Source: JAPPFW01 sp965200835 | GTDB taxonomy: Bacteria; Actinomycetota; Acidimicrobiia; Spongiisociales; Spongiisociaceae | Assembly: GCA_965200835.1 (NCBI GenBank) | Contig: OZ241390.1 | Span: forward strand, 806,001 to 870,000 | DNA: 64,000 nt | Direction: 5' to 3' | In this document: piece by piece, positions 1 through 6,873 of the stretch | How the letters are laid out: each line of letters begins with the position of its first letter | Numbering within the stretch: the first letter of the stretch is position 1 | Translations under genes and position numbers: made by a program | Notes under the pieces: model-generated | Told to the model about the DNA's origin: nothing | The model's database searches: none | The model's input: the letters and a program-made list of their open reading frames with translations, nothing else

Positions 1-784
1 ACAATGCGGTGACGTAGGGATAGTCGGGGGTGGGACTTCCGATGCCATGCAGGTTGCCCTCGGGGTCGTAGTCGACCGCCCAGAAGCCGGACCGCCAGGC
101 ACGCACCGTCTCGGCGCCACCGTCTATCTCGATCTCCACCACCTCGTCGCCCAGCTCGAGCCGTCTCGGATTGTTTCGACTGGTGATCATGGCCAACCTG
201 GAGCCATCCGGCGACCACACCAGGCCTGACTCTCCCTCGTCACCGGAGCCCACTCGGATGGGCTCGGTGTCGCCGGCGGGATCGACCAGGTACGCGTAGC
301 TCCGGCGGTCGTGCAACCAGCCCTCGTTGTCGAAGCGGGCGTGGAACCCGGTGACCCGGCGCGGGCGGCGGGCTCGTTCCTCTTCATCGAGGCCTGCCCA
401 CTCCCCGTGCCAGCCCGTGGCGAGCACGAGTATCGACCGGCCGTCGGGCGACCAGGCAAGTTCCCCTACCCCGAGCTCGAAGGAGGTGACCATCCGGGCC
501 TCCCCCCCGCCGGAGGGCATGATCGCCAGCTGCGGCAGGTCCTTTGTGCCGGGGCCCTTCCTCAGAAACGCCAGGGAGCTACCGTCCGGTGACCAGCGGG
601 GGGATGAATCACTGTCTCCGTAGGTCAACCGGCTCAAACTATCGTCGTCCCAGAGCCAAAGCGACGATCGGTACTTGTCCTGGTCGAGATCGATGCTGGT
701 TACGGTGAATACGATACGGCGGCCGTCCGGGTGCAGCTGCGGGTCGGCTACCGACTTGATGAGGGCGATGTCACGAGGTTGCAT
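1..784 (-). CDS. S9-type peptidase / TolB-like beta-propeller protein, partial
   Basis: The frame starts at an ATG at 784 and runs off the left edge, so only about 261 N-terminal residues are visible. Repeats of the form WSPDG followed by a hydrophobic strand occur near residues 64, 110 and 187, with an HPDG variant at 18. These are blades of the beta-propeller that precedes the alpha/beta-hydrolase domain in S9 (acylaminoacyl-peptidase-like) enzymes. TolB-type propellers carry the same signature. The catalytic domain would lie outside the window, so peptidase activity is inferred from the start of the protein only. No signal peptide is visible, which fits a cytoplasmic peptidase better than periplasmic TolB. 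Confidence 0.75.
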   Translation of the reverse strand, partial: MQPRDIALIKSVADPQLHPDGRRIVFTVTSIDLDQDKYRSSLWLWDDDSLSRLTYGDSDSSPRWSPDGSSLAFLRKGPGTKDLPQLAIMPSGGGEARMVTSFELGVGELAWSPDGRSILVLATGWHGEWAGLDEEERARRPRRVTGFHARFDNEGWLHDRRSYAYLVDPAGDTEPIRVGSGDEGESGLVWSPDGSRLAMITSRNNPRRLELGDEVVEIEIDGGAETVRAWRSGFWAVDYDPEGNLHGIGSPTPDYPYVTAL

Positions 785-870
785 GACTCGGAGGCTAACC
801 CCGCTGGCTGGTTAACTCACGGGCGGCCGGCTGGTACTGCGACTACCAGCCCCTGGCTAGCCTCACCAGA

Positions 871-1326
871 ATGGCCAGACTCCTCGCATCATGGTTCGGG
901 TGCGGCTTGATACTTCGCCGATTGCGGGGCGCGGACGCGGGATCCGGAACGGTGGGCGGACTGGCAGCTCTGGTACCGGCGCTGCTGCTGGGCCAGCTGG
1001 GTTGGTGGGTGCAGCTCGGGGCGGCCATCGCGGTGATCGCCATCTCGATATGGGCCAGCTGGCAGTTCTCCGACGATGGTGACCCTGGCTGGGTAGTAGT
1101 GGACGAAGCCGCCGGCACCTTCCTGTCGACCATCGGCGTGTCGATAGCGCCGGCCCTGATCGGGTTCGCCGTGTTCCGGACTGCTGACATCACGAAGAGG
1201 TTCCCGCTCGTCAGGCGGGCGGAAAACCTCCCGGGTGGTCTGGGGATCACTGCCGATGACGTAGTAGCCGGACTGTGGGGTCTGGCCGCCGCCTGGATCG
1301 CCCAGGCGATCCTCGTGGGGAGTTGA
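871..1326 (+). CDS. pgpA: Phosphatidylglycerophosphatase A
   Basis: This 151-residue protein carries the PgpA signatures: DEAAG near residue 78, and in the C-terminal third an FRTADITKRFP segment followed by GGLGITADDVVAG. The acidic residues of DEAAG and TADDV correspond to the metal-binding and catalytic positions of the family. Three to four hydrophobic segments place it in the membrane, where it would dephosphorylate phosphatidylglycerophosphate to phosphatidylglycerol. The length matches the family (about 150-170). It stands alone here, divergent from the S9-type gene and convergent with the small membrane protein downstream, so its regulation cannot be read from context. Confidence 0.85.
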   Translation: MARLLASWFGCGLILRRLRGADAGSGTVGGLAALVPALLLGQLGWWVQLGAAIAVIAISIWASWQFSDDGDPGWVVVDEAAGTFLSTIGVSIAPALIGFAVFRTADITKRFPLVRRAENLPGGLGITADDVVAGLWGLAAAWIAQAILVGS

Positions 1327-1344
1327 GGGTCCCGATCCGACCGG

Positions 1345-1500
1345 CTACAACCCCCAACCGCTCGGCGTGCCGAAGTACCACCACCAGGCTCCCGCCCCCA
1401 GGAGACCGGCGTAGAAGGCCAGCTTGATAAACTTGCGCATCAACCACCAGACCACCAACACGCTGGCGCATATGGCTACGGCCAATACCACCTCGGTCAT
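1345..1500 (-). CDS. Small membrane protein, 51 residues
   Basis: I chose the ATG at 1500 because an AGGAGG ribosome binding site sits five to six bases upstream of it. The longer frame to 1644 lacks such a signal. The product begins MTEVVLAVAI, has one hydrophobic segment at about residues 3-20, a short basic stretch MRKFIK, then a second hydrophobic and tryptophan-rich segment ending near the C-terminus. It is probably a two-span inner-membrane miniprotein of unknown role. It is convergent with pgpA, with an 18-base gap. No family was recognised. Confidence 0.55.
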   Translation of the reverse strand: MTEVVLAVAICASVLVVWWLMRKFIKLAFYAGLLGAGAWWWYFGTPSGWGL

Positions 1501-1828
1501 GGAGTCCTCCTGGCGTCCTTCTGGGAATACACGATAACGTCTCAGCCACCGCGCGAGGCGCATTAGGAGTAGCCCCCCTTGATTACTGCACGGAGGCGCT
1601 AAAGGTGATACAGCCCCCATGGCATATTGGACGGTGCCAAACACCCGGCGAACTCGGATTTAGATCAAGCGGCTGCTAAGTCAGTGCCTGGGAGGGTCCG
1701 ATATGACCCTAATGCGGTGTCTGAACCGTAACTTACGCATAGGGGCCCTGGTGAACCACCGGAACCGAACGCGTTGACCACTCCGTCCGGTCGTTGCTCG
1801 GTGCCCCGCCGCACCATGCGCCGGCCGA
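1501..1828. other. Gene-free stretch at the left edge of the accessory island
   Basis: I see no convincing coding frame, tRNA or terminator here. The base composition drops from that of the core genes on the left. From about 1829 the sequence becomes a mosaic of broken genes, so the island boundary probably lies in this stretch. Confidence 0.4.
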
Positions 1829-2212
1829 TCACGTCGGTCGCGCTGTTGAGGAAGACCGAGCCTGCAAGGTCAGACCCACTTCAAGAGCCGCCCGAGCGGC
1901 TGCGGTTACGCCCACTTGCACGGTGAACTTCAGAGCCTCGTCGCCGTCCGTGTCTCGGGCGACGTGCCGCCAGGTGGCGCGCTCAATTACGCCGCCGGGG
2001 CGTGCCTTCAACGAGGCGTACGGCCGGATCAGAGTCGAGACCGTCGGGCAGGGTCAAGTCGAATGCGGCGTCGCTCGACCGGTCGGCCGTCTGGCTGGCG
2101 ACCTGCGCCGGTCGCAACTCGTAGGTAAGTCGGCCGTCGCCGCCGGTGGCTTCGGGCAGGGTCAGGAAGACGGGGTCGTCCACCCGCCAGGACTGGTCGG
2201 GAATCACCAGGG
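1829..2212 (-). pseudogene. Relic of an Ig-like (cadherin-type) repeat surface protein
   Basis: Two minus-strand frames join across a frameshift near 2005. The first reads VFLTLPEATGGDGRLTYEL and LPDGLDSDPAVRLVEGTP, the second DTDGDEALKFTVQVG. Together they match the putative-Ig repeat of large bacterial surface proteins, with consensus LPxATGGDGxLTYxL, LPxGLxFDxxTRxLxGTP and TDxDGDxAxLxFTV. Roughly one repeat is left, with no start or secretion signal. It abuts the IstB relic at about 2212, where coding sense switches strand, so a transposon probably interrupted the original gene. A second surface-protein fragment lies on the same strand at 9662-10190. Confidence 0.6.
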
Positions 2213-2450
2213 TCAGCCTGCTGATCGTCGACGAGCTCGGCTACGTCCGCTGTCACAGACCGGAAGCGAACTCCTGTTCAACGTCTTCAGCCGGCGCTAC
2301 GAGAACGGCGCCGCCATCGTCACCTCCAACCTGCCCTTCCAGGAATGGACCTCGGTCTTCGCCAGCGAACGCCTCACCGGCGCGCTGCTCGACCGCATCA
2401 CCCACCATGTCCATATCCTGGAAGTGAATCGGCGAGAGCTACAAGCTCAA
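2212..2450 (+). pseudogene. istB: IS21-family IstB ATPase, frameshifted C-terminal fragment
   Basis: The reading begins in one frame with LLIVDELGY, the Walker B strand of IstB. It continues in a second frame from about 2255 with LLFNVFSRRYENGAAIVTSN and LTGALLDRITHHVHILE. It then slips again near 2430 to ESYKLKRT, the usual IstB C-terminus. The N-terminal half with Walker A is missing. IstB is the ATP-dependent helper of the IS21 transposase, and a matching transposase relic lies at 3871-4232. The fragment cannot be functional. Confidence 0.75.
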
Positions 2451-2451
2451 G

Positions 2452-2984
2452 CGGACTCGTCAGCCTCGATGCGTACCCCCGCCTGAAGGCCTATCTCGAA
2501 GGGCGCCGGGATCAGATCGCTGGGCGGTACGTCGCGAGGAGAACACCCGCCCAGCTGGTACAGAACGATTGACCGGATACATTCGTCTCTTGCCTGCAGA
2601 CCGAAGCTCCTCATACCAGACATCAAGGGTGATGCACACATCGTTTATGAGAACGGATGCTTGTACGCGCACCACAATCTGTACTTCATAGTGTCGGATG
2701 AATGGGATCTGAGAGCACTGCGGACCGTTCTTCAGTCGGGTATCGCGAGACTCTTCGTTTCTGTTTATTCAACTCGGATACGCCGGTGACTATCTCCGGT
2801 GTCTGGTACAATACTTGCAACACATTCGCCTTCCACACTGGACCAATATATCCGACACTCTCAAGGTCGGCGCTTTTTTGAGGCGACCGAAGGCAACGAG
2901 GTCATCGCCTGCAATGAGGCGGTCGCCAAGGTCTGTGTCCTTTCGAACAACGAACGGAGTGTCATCGATGGTAATAACTGGTAA
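2452..2984 (+). pseudogene. DNA adenine methyltransferase of XhoI/PaeR7I type, C-terminal relic
   Basis: Four successive frame segments read as the C-terminal target-recognition region of this methyltransferase family. They are YPRLKAYLEGRRDQIAGRYV (2455-2550), then RPKLLIPDIKGDAHIVYENG with HHNLYFIVSDEWDLRALRTV (2562-2780), then GDYLRCLVQYLQHIRLPHW, then EATEGNEVIACNEAVAKV ending at 2984. The catalytic NPPY-type N-terminal part is absent, being cut off where the IstB relic ends. The PaeR7I-like nuclease relic follows directly, matching the usual order of this restriction-modification pair. At least two frameshifts make it non-functional. Confidence 0.75.
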
Positions 2985-3002
2985 GGGCCATCGCGGTGTA
3001 CC

Positions 3003-3722
3003 TTGTCGATTACGAACAAAGCCCGCGTTGCCGTCCAGCTGTTCTGGAACAACCGTGAGAAAGCACGTCGGAAGCAGATCGAATCTGGCAAGGCTGATCA
3101 AGGCGAACGTGCTGGCGTTACCGCAGGCAAAACACGGACGGCTCCATCACGTTGGTTATTGACATCGTACGTAGCAACGGTCTTGACCATGCTAAGATCT
3201 ATCAGAAGCGACGCGTTCTGACTTTTCCGGGATACTTCCGCTCGACCAAGCTTTGGGATCTCCTGGTGATCAATGATGGTCGGCTTGTCACTGCCCTTGA
3301 GTTCAAGAGCCAGATTGGACCATCCTTCGGCAATAACTTCAACAATCGTGCGGAGGCAAGGATCGGCACGGCGCATGACTTCCGGACGGCCTACCGAGAA
3401 GAAGCATTCGGTGAACAACCGCCCCGTTCGTAGGTTGGTTAATGTTGCTTGAGAATGCGGAACATCGCGTTCTCCGGTGCGCAATCCCTCGCCCCATTTT
3501 CGAGTGTTCAAGGAATTCCAGCGTGCCTCATACACCGACCGGTACAATATTCTTTATCGTAAGTTAGTTCTGGAACAGCTCTATACAACAACTGCGATTC
3601 TGGCATCACCCCGATCCGCTTCCGCCGACGGGACTTACCAGGAACTGAGCGAAATGACTGACCTTCGGATATTTGTCACTGAACTGGCTGGTCATGTGGC
3701 CGCAGAAGTGTCTCGCTCGTGA
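3003..3722 (+). pseudogene. PaeR7I/XhoI-family type II restriction endonuclease, frameshifted
   Basis: The protein is spread over at least four frame segments. They begin with ARVAVQLFWNNREKARRKQ (from 3003), then STKLWDLLVINDGRLVTALE with EFKSQIGPSFGNNFNNRAEA (about 3140-3430), then VGWLMLLENAEHRV (3430-3475), then SPHFRVFKEFQRASYTDRYN to 3722. The D...EFK arrangement is the PD-(D/E)XK-type core of PaeR7I/XhoI nucleases, and FGNNFNNR is a strong family signature. Nearly the whole length is recognisable, so decay looks fairly recent. The partner methyltransferase just upstream is also dead, as expected, because losing the methylase alone would be lethal. Confidence 0.8.
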
Positions 3723-3818
3723 CCGATATGAAAAAAGGCGGTGTTCCAAAAGACCTTGTGAAATAATTGCCTAGGTTGACCGGCTGAGTGGCTAGGCCGC
3801 AAGACCGTTTCCGTCGAT

Positions 3819-3870
3819 CCGGGCGCTTCCTGTTAGCAGCGGCGGAGTATGCTCCACAGGAAGCGCCCGG
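3819..3870. repeat. Perfect 15-bp inverted repeat
   Basis: Bases 3819-3833 (CCGGGCGCTTCCTGT) are the exact reverse complement of 3856-3870, with 22 bases between them. It sits at the start of the IS21 transposase relic, after the restriction gene. It could be a strong hairpin, a rearrangement scar, or part of a transposon end. It is not followed by a T-run on the plus strand. Confidence 0.7.
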
Positions 3871-4232
3871 TTGATTTGGCAGCGGCGGCAGACGACGCGC
3901 GAGGCCTTCGTTCCGCTGCATCACCCGCCGGGCGATGCCCAGGTCGCCTCGGCGAGGCGGCGTCAAGGTCGGCGGGCAACGCGAGAAGGTGGTCTTCTTC
4001 TGCCTGATCCTGCCATACCCCGATGTGTGGTTCGTCAAGTCCTATCGGCGGGAGACGACGGACGCCTTCCTCGACGGCCACGTCAGCCTTCACCATTCTC
4101 GGCGCGGTTCCGCGCTCGATCCTCTATGACAACACGAAGCTGGCGGTGGCGGCGGATCCTGGGCGACGGCACGCGTCAGCGCACCTGGGCATTCACGCAT
4201 TTCGGTCGCATCACCTGTTCCGCCAATACCGT
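3871..4232 (+). pseudogene. istA: IS21-family transposase IstA, multiply frameshifted fragment
   Basis: Segments of the IstA catalytic core appear in three frames. REAFVPLHHPPGDAQV starts near 3898, then VGGQREKVVFFCLILPYPD with SYRRETTDAFLDGHV (3960-4090), then LGAVPRSILYDNTKLAVA and SHHLFRQY up to about 4230. These correspond to the central DDE integrase region of IstA, where VPxSILYDNTK follows the second catalytic aspartate. Both ends of the gene are missing and the downstream sequence changes to an IS256 transposase, so this is a decayed composite. Confidence 0.75.
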
Positions 4233-4445
4233 TGAGAGCTTGAACAGCACTGTGCGACGGGCGGTTCGGAGCAAAGGCCACCTCCCCGACGACGAAGCGG
4301 CCAAAAGCTGATCTATTCGGCCCTGCGCCGTGTTGCGGCCAAGTGGAAGCGGCCGCCTCAGTTCTGGTGGCAGGTGCAAGGCGAATTTGCCATCCGCTTC
4401 GAAGAGCGGTTTAGTATGGCGCAAGCGGGAGCGCGATCCTCGTGA
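4228..4445 (+). pseudogene. IS256-family (mutator-type) transposase, C-terminal fragment
   Basis: The frame begins NTVESLNSTVRRAVRSKGH LPDDEAA, the usual C-terminal motif of IS256 transposases. It then loses frame in an AAAAG run near 4310. The next frame continues KLIYSALRRVAAKWKRPPQF and FAIRFEERF to a stop at 4443-4445. Only about the last 70 residues of a roughly 400-residue protein remain. The fragment is fused directly to the IS21 relic. A sequence resembling the IS256 terminal repeat lies 90 bp downstream, marking the end of the element. Confidence 0.75.
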
Positions 4446-4533
4446 CGCCAATCAGCCATCCAGCGGTTTGGCTTTGTCATGAGGATCCCTCACAAACCAG
4501 GGGAACGGATTTCCTGATTTTGAAGGTCAGCTC

Positions 4534-4553
4534 ACACAAAAGTCCGGACACTC
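4534..4553 (+). repeat. Probable right terminal repeat of the IS256-family relic
   Basis: The bases ACACAAAAGTCCGGACACTC resemble the outer ends of IS256-family elements, which typically read CACACAAAAxTxxGGACACTC. It lies about 90 bp past the transposase stop, the expected distance. I did not find the matching left end, consistent with a truncated element. Confidence 0.45.
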
Positions 4554-4628
4554 ACCTTGACGAAGGGCCATCGCTGGGGGAAACTTCCCGAGAGAAAGAC
4601 TTTCGGCGTCCTGACAGGAAGAACACCG

Positions 4629-5276
4629 ATGCTACCTTCGGACTGCACTCTGATGGCAATGGCGGCCAAGGGCCGCGGATCTCGATTTGACTCGGTACGA
4701 ATCCAGAAACTCCTATTCCTGATCGACAGAGAAGCGACCGCTCACGTCGGCGGGCCTCACTTCAATTTCCAGCCCTACCTTTACGGGCCTTTTGACAAAG
4801 CCGTCTACCAAGAGATCGAGGCGCTGCATGACGCAGGAGCCATCGATTCCCACAACCAGGGAGGGCAACGTGCCTACGCTCTGACTCCCTCGGGCTATGA
4901 GCGCGGCGTAGCGGTGCTCAACGAGCTCGCGGAGCCGGTCCGCCGCTATGTCGCGGAAGCCGCCCGCTGGGTATTGTCCCTCCCGTTCGGCAAGCTATTG
5001 GCCGCCATCTATCACTACTATCCAGACATGGCGATCAATAGCATCGTCCCTGAAGTGATCGCCCGCTACCCGCGAATGCCGTACCGACCACCTCGGCTCT
5101 CGTTGGTTTCCGGCATTGGCAGAACTCTCGACCTTGCCGGCGTGCTTGACCAACAAGCGCAAAGCGGAAGTAGCCGACAGGACGCTTGGGCGATCCATGC
5201 GGACTGGTGCGCAGTAGGCGACGACCTCCGCAATGCCGTTGCTGGGTGCGAACTGTCAGACCGCCCCGATGCCTAG
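4629..5276 (+). CDS. Panacea/SocA-like (YwgA-like) protein, possible antitoxin
   Basis: This is one of two intact genes in the island. The ATG at 4629 is preceded by an AGGAA-type site and gives 215 residues. Residues about 20-60 read RIQKLLFLIDRE, FNFQPYLYGPFDKAVYQEIE and later YALTPSGYERG. This resembles the Panacea (DUF4065/SocA-type) or YwgA fold, where a helix with xxKLLYxxD is followed by a YGP turn. Panacea domains act as antitoxins against diverse toxins. The stop overlaps the start of the next gene by eight bases, so the two were made together. A role as antitoxin or regulator is inference; the C-terminal 100 residues have no motif I recognise. Confidence 0.5.
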   Translation: MLPSDCTLMAMAAKGRGSRFDSVRIQKLLFLIDREATAHVGGPHFNFQPYLYGPFDKAVYQEIEALHDAGAIDSHNQGGQRAYALTPSGYERGVAVLNELAEPVRRYVAEAARWVLSLPFGKLLAAIYHYYPDMAINSIVPEVIARYPRMPYRPPRLSLVSGIGRTLDLAGVLDQQAQSGSSRQDAWAIHADWCAVGDDLRNAVAGCELSDRPDA

Positions 5277-5858
5277 TAAGCGTCGGAATCGACAATCCGG
5301 TCGTCCGCAGGTCGCACCCAGCAACGACTCAAGCAGCGACGCGCTGCCCGCCCCACCATCGGCCCCCGAGATGGGATCAGCATTGAACAACGGGTTAACG
5401 AGACTGTGGCCGAACTCCTCCGAACACAGCTCATTGAAACCAGCGCTGTCGCGGCAGAATCTTTCGCGGGTCCGCTCCCCCATCCAGATCACTTGGCGGG
5501 GTACGAAGCCGTTCACCCGGGCGCGGCTGATCGAATCATAACGATGGCGGAAAAGCAGGCAAGACATCGCCGAACACTTGAGTCACGTCGTCTCGATGCC
5601 ACTATCCAGCTCGAAAGCCGGGGCCAAAAGTTCGCATTTACTCTTGCAATGTTGGCCATTGGCGGGGGTATCTACCTCATAACAGCCGACAAGGCTGCCG
5701 ACGGACTGAGCACCATAATCCTGGCCGGTGCTGCGTTGGCGGGAGCGTTCGTTTACGCGAAGTGGCAAAATCAAAGGGAAGCGAAAGTGAGCCACAGCCG
5801 ACATGCACTTGACCCTGCTCAACCCGAGCCACCCACCCCACCAACTCAAGATAGCTGA
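5269..5858 (+). pseudogene. DUF2335-type membrane protein with a single frameshift
   Basis: The natural start is the ATG at 5269, overlapping the upstream stop. It reads MPSKRRNRQSGRPQ to SALN near 5390. The continuation RVNETVAELLRTQLIE, FAGPLPHPDHLAGYEAVHPG and RIITMAEKQARHRR lies in the frame one base earlier, running to 5858. That second part is the DUF2335 core, followed by two transmembrane segments (about 5635-5760) and a polar tail. A shortened product could start at the GTG at 5406. The lesion looks like a one-base deletion, so the gene is either newly dead, a sequencing error, or expressed from the internal start. Its translational coupling to a Panacea-like gene suggests a membrane-acting partner. 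Confidence 0.6.
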
Positions 5859-5863
5859 CAAAC

Positions 5864-6397
5864 TTGACTACGATCGGCGAGAGTCGGTCGTATCCATTAG
5901 ACTACGCGACCGATATCGAGGACATTCTGAACCAGCAGATCGTCTCTCTAATCAAATGCGTTCGTTCGTTGAGCATACGCTGGCCGACCTTATCGCCTAC
6001 ATACTGTGCATCAAGAGATATACGACCAAGGTCTAGCCGCCCAGTCCGGACTGTGGCGTGGACATCCTCGCAGCCAGCGGAAGGCTTGGGCTTGGCGAGG
6101 CTCGCATATGTGTTCAAGTCAAATCCGGGGACGGTACGGACAACCCATGACGTGGTGCTGAGGCTGATCGGATCCGTTTCCAACACGCAGGCGCAGACCG
6201 GGCTTCTAGTAAACATCGGCGGCGTGACTTCAGCCGCACAGAAGGAGCTGGAGAGCAATTTCTTCACGCTACGCCTCTGGCAGATGCCCGATCTTCTCAA
6301 GGCCCTGTTCCGGGCCTATGGTGAGCTGTCGGACAAGACACGTGCAAAGCCCCCGCCGGAAGCAAATTCGGGCGCCGATATCGGGGGCGACGCATGA
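5864..6397 (+). pseudogene. Mrr-type restriction endonuclease relic
   Basis: The catalytic core is readable only by ignoring an in-frame TAG at 6034 and a frameshift near 6147. The segments are LADLIAYILCIKRYTT, then PPSPDCGVDILAASGRLGLG and ARICVQVKSGDGT, then VVLRLIGSVSNTQAQTGLLV, GGVTSAAQKELE and LWQMPDLLKALFRAYGELSD. The GVDI...QVKS pair is the PD-(D/E)XK motif of Mrr_cat nucleases, which cut modified DNA. The N-terminal part is also out of frame (SYPLDYATDIEDIL). The fold is recognisable along its length but it cannot be translated as one chain. Confidence 0.7.
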
Positions 6398-6873
6398 CTG
6401 AAACCCGCTCCCCCGATTTCGTTCACGGCGAGATCGTCCTTTAGAGTAATCTTGTCGCGCAGCTTGTCAGCGAACAGGGGTACGTCCGACCCACAATATA
6501 GCCCCCTGCGTGCTCCCGTTGTATCCCTCCGGCCCTAGCTCTTACAGGGCATTGATTCATCCAGGGTCATCAGGACGTTTCGCCGTTCCATCACTGGCGG
6601 GAGACTTCGCTCTCCTACACCCATCAATCAAAGGGGCTATCGCGCCCCTTATGGAATCCACTCGTCAGGGTAATAGCCCCCGATACCTGCCAATCAGGGG
6701 AGCGTCCCTACTCTCACCGATACCCCATGACCATTTCATGGACACCAACCCCTGCGTGGTTTGAATGCCGATCAGGTCTGTCGCGACCCGATACCTACGA
6801 CCAAGAGCCTTCCCGTGCCCATTGGAAACATGGGCCAACCTTGCGCAGGTTGGATGCGAGTGACCCCGAGCAT
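6398..6873. other. Gene-free stretch downstream of herA
   Basis: I see no supportable gene on either strand across these 476 bases. Short open stretches are interrupted by stops and match nothing I know. The one clear element is the hairpin at 6631-6650. This is probably further decayed sequence. Confidence 0.4.
6631..6650 (-). terminator. Possible terminator hairpin downstream of herA
   Basis: Seven bases AAGGGGC (6631-6637) pair perfectly with GCCCCTT (6644-6650) around a six-base loop. Read on the minus strand, downstream of herA, the stem is followed by TTTGATTGAT, a weak T-rich tail. It lies 220 bases past the herA stop. Confidence 0.35.
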
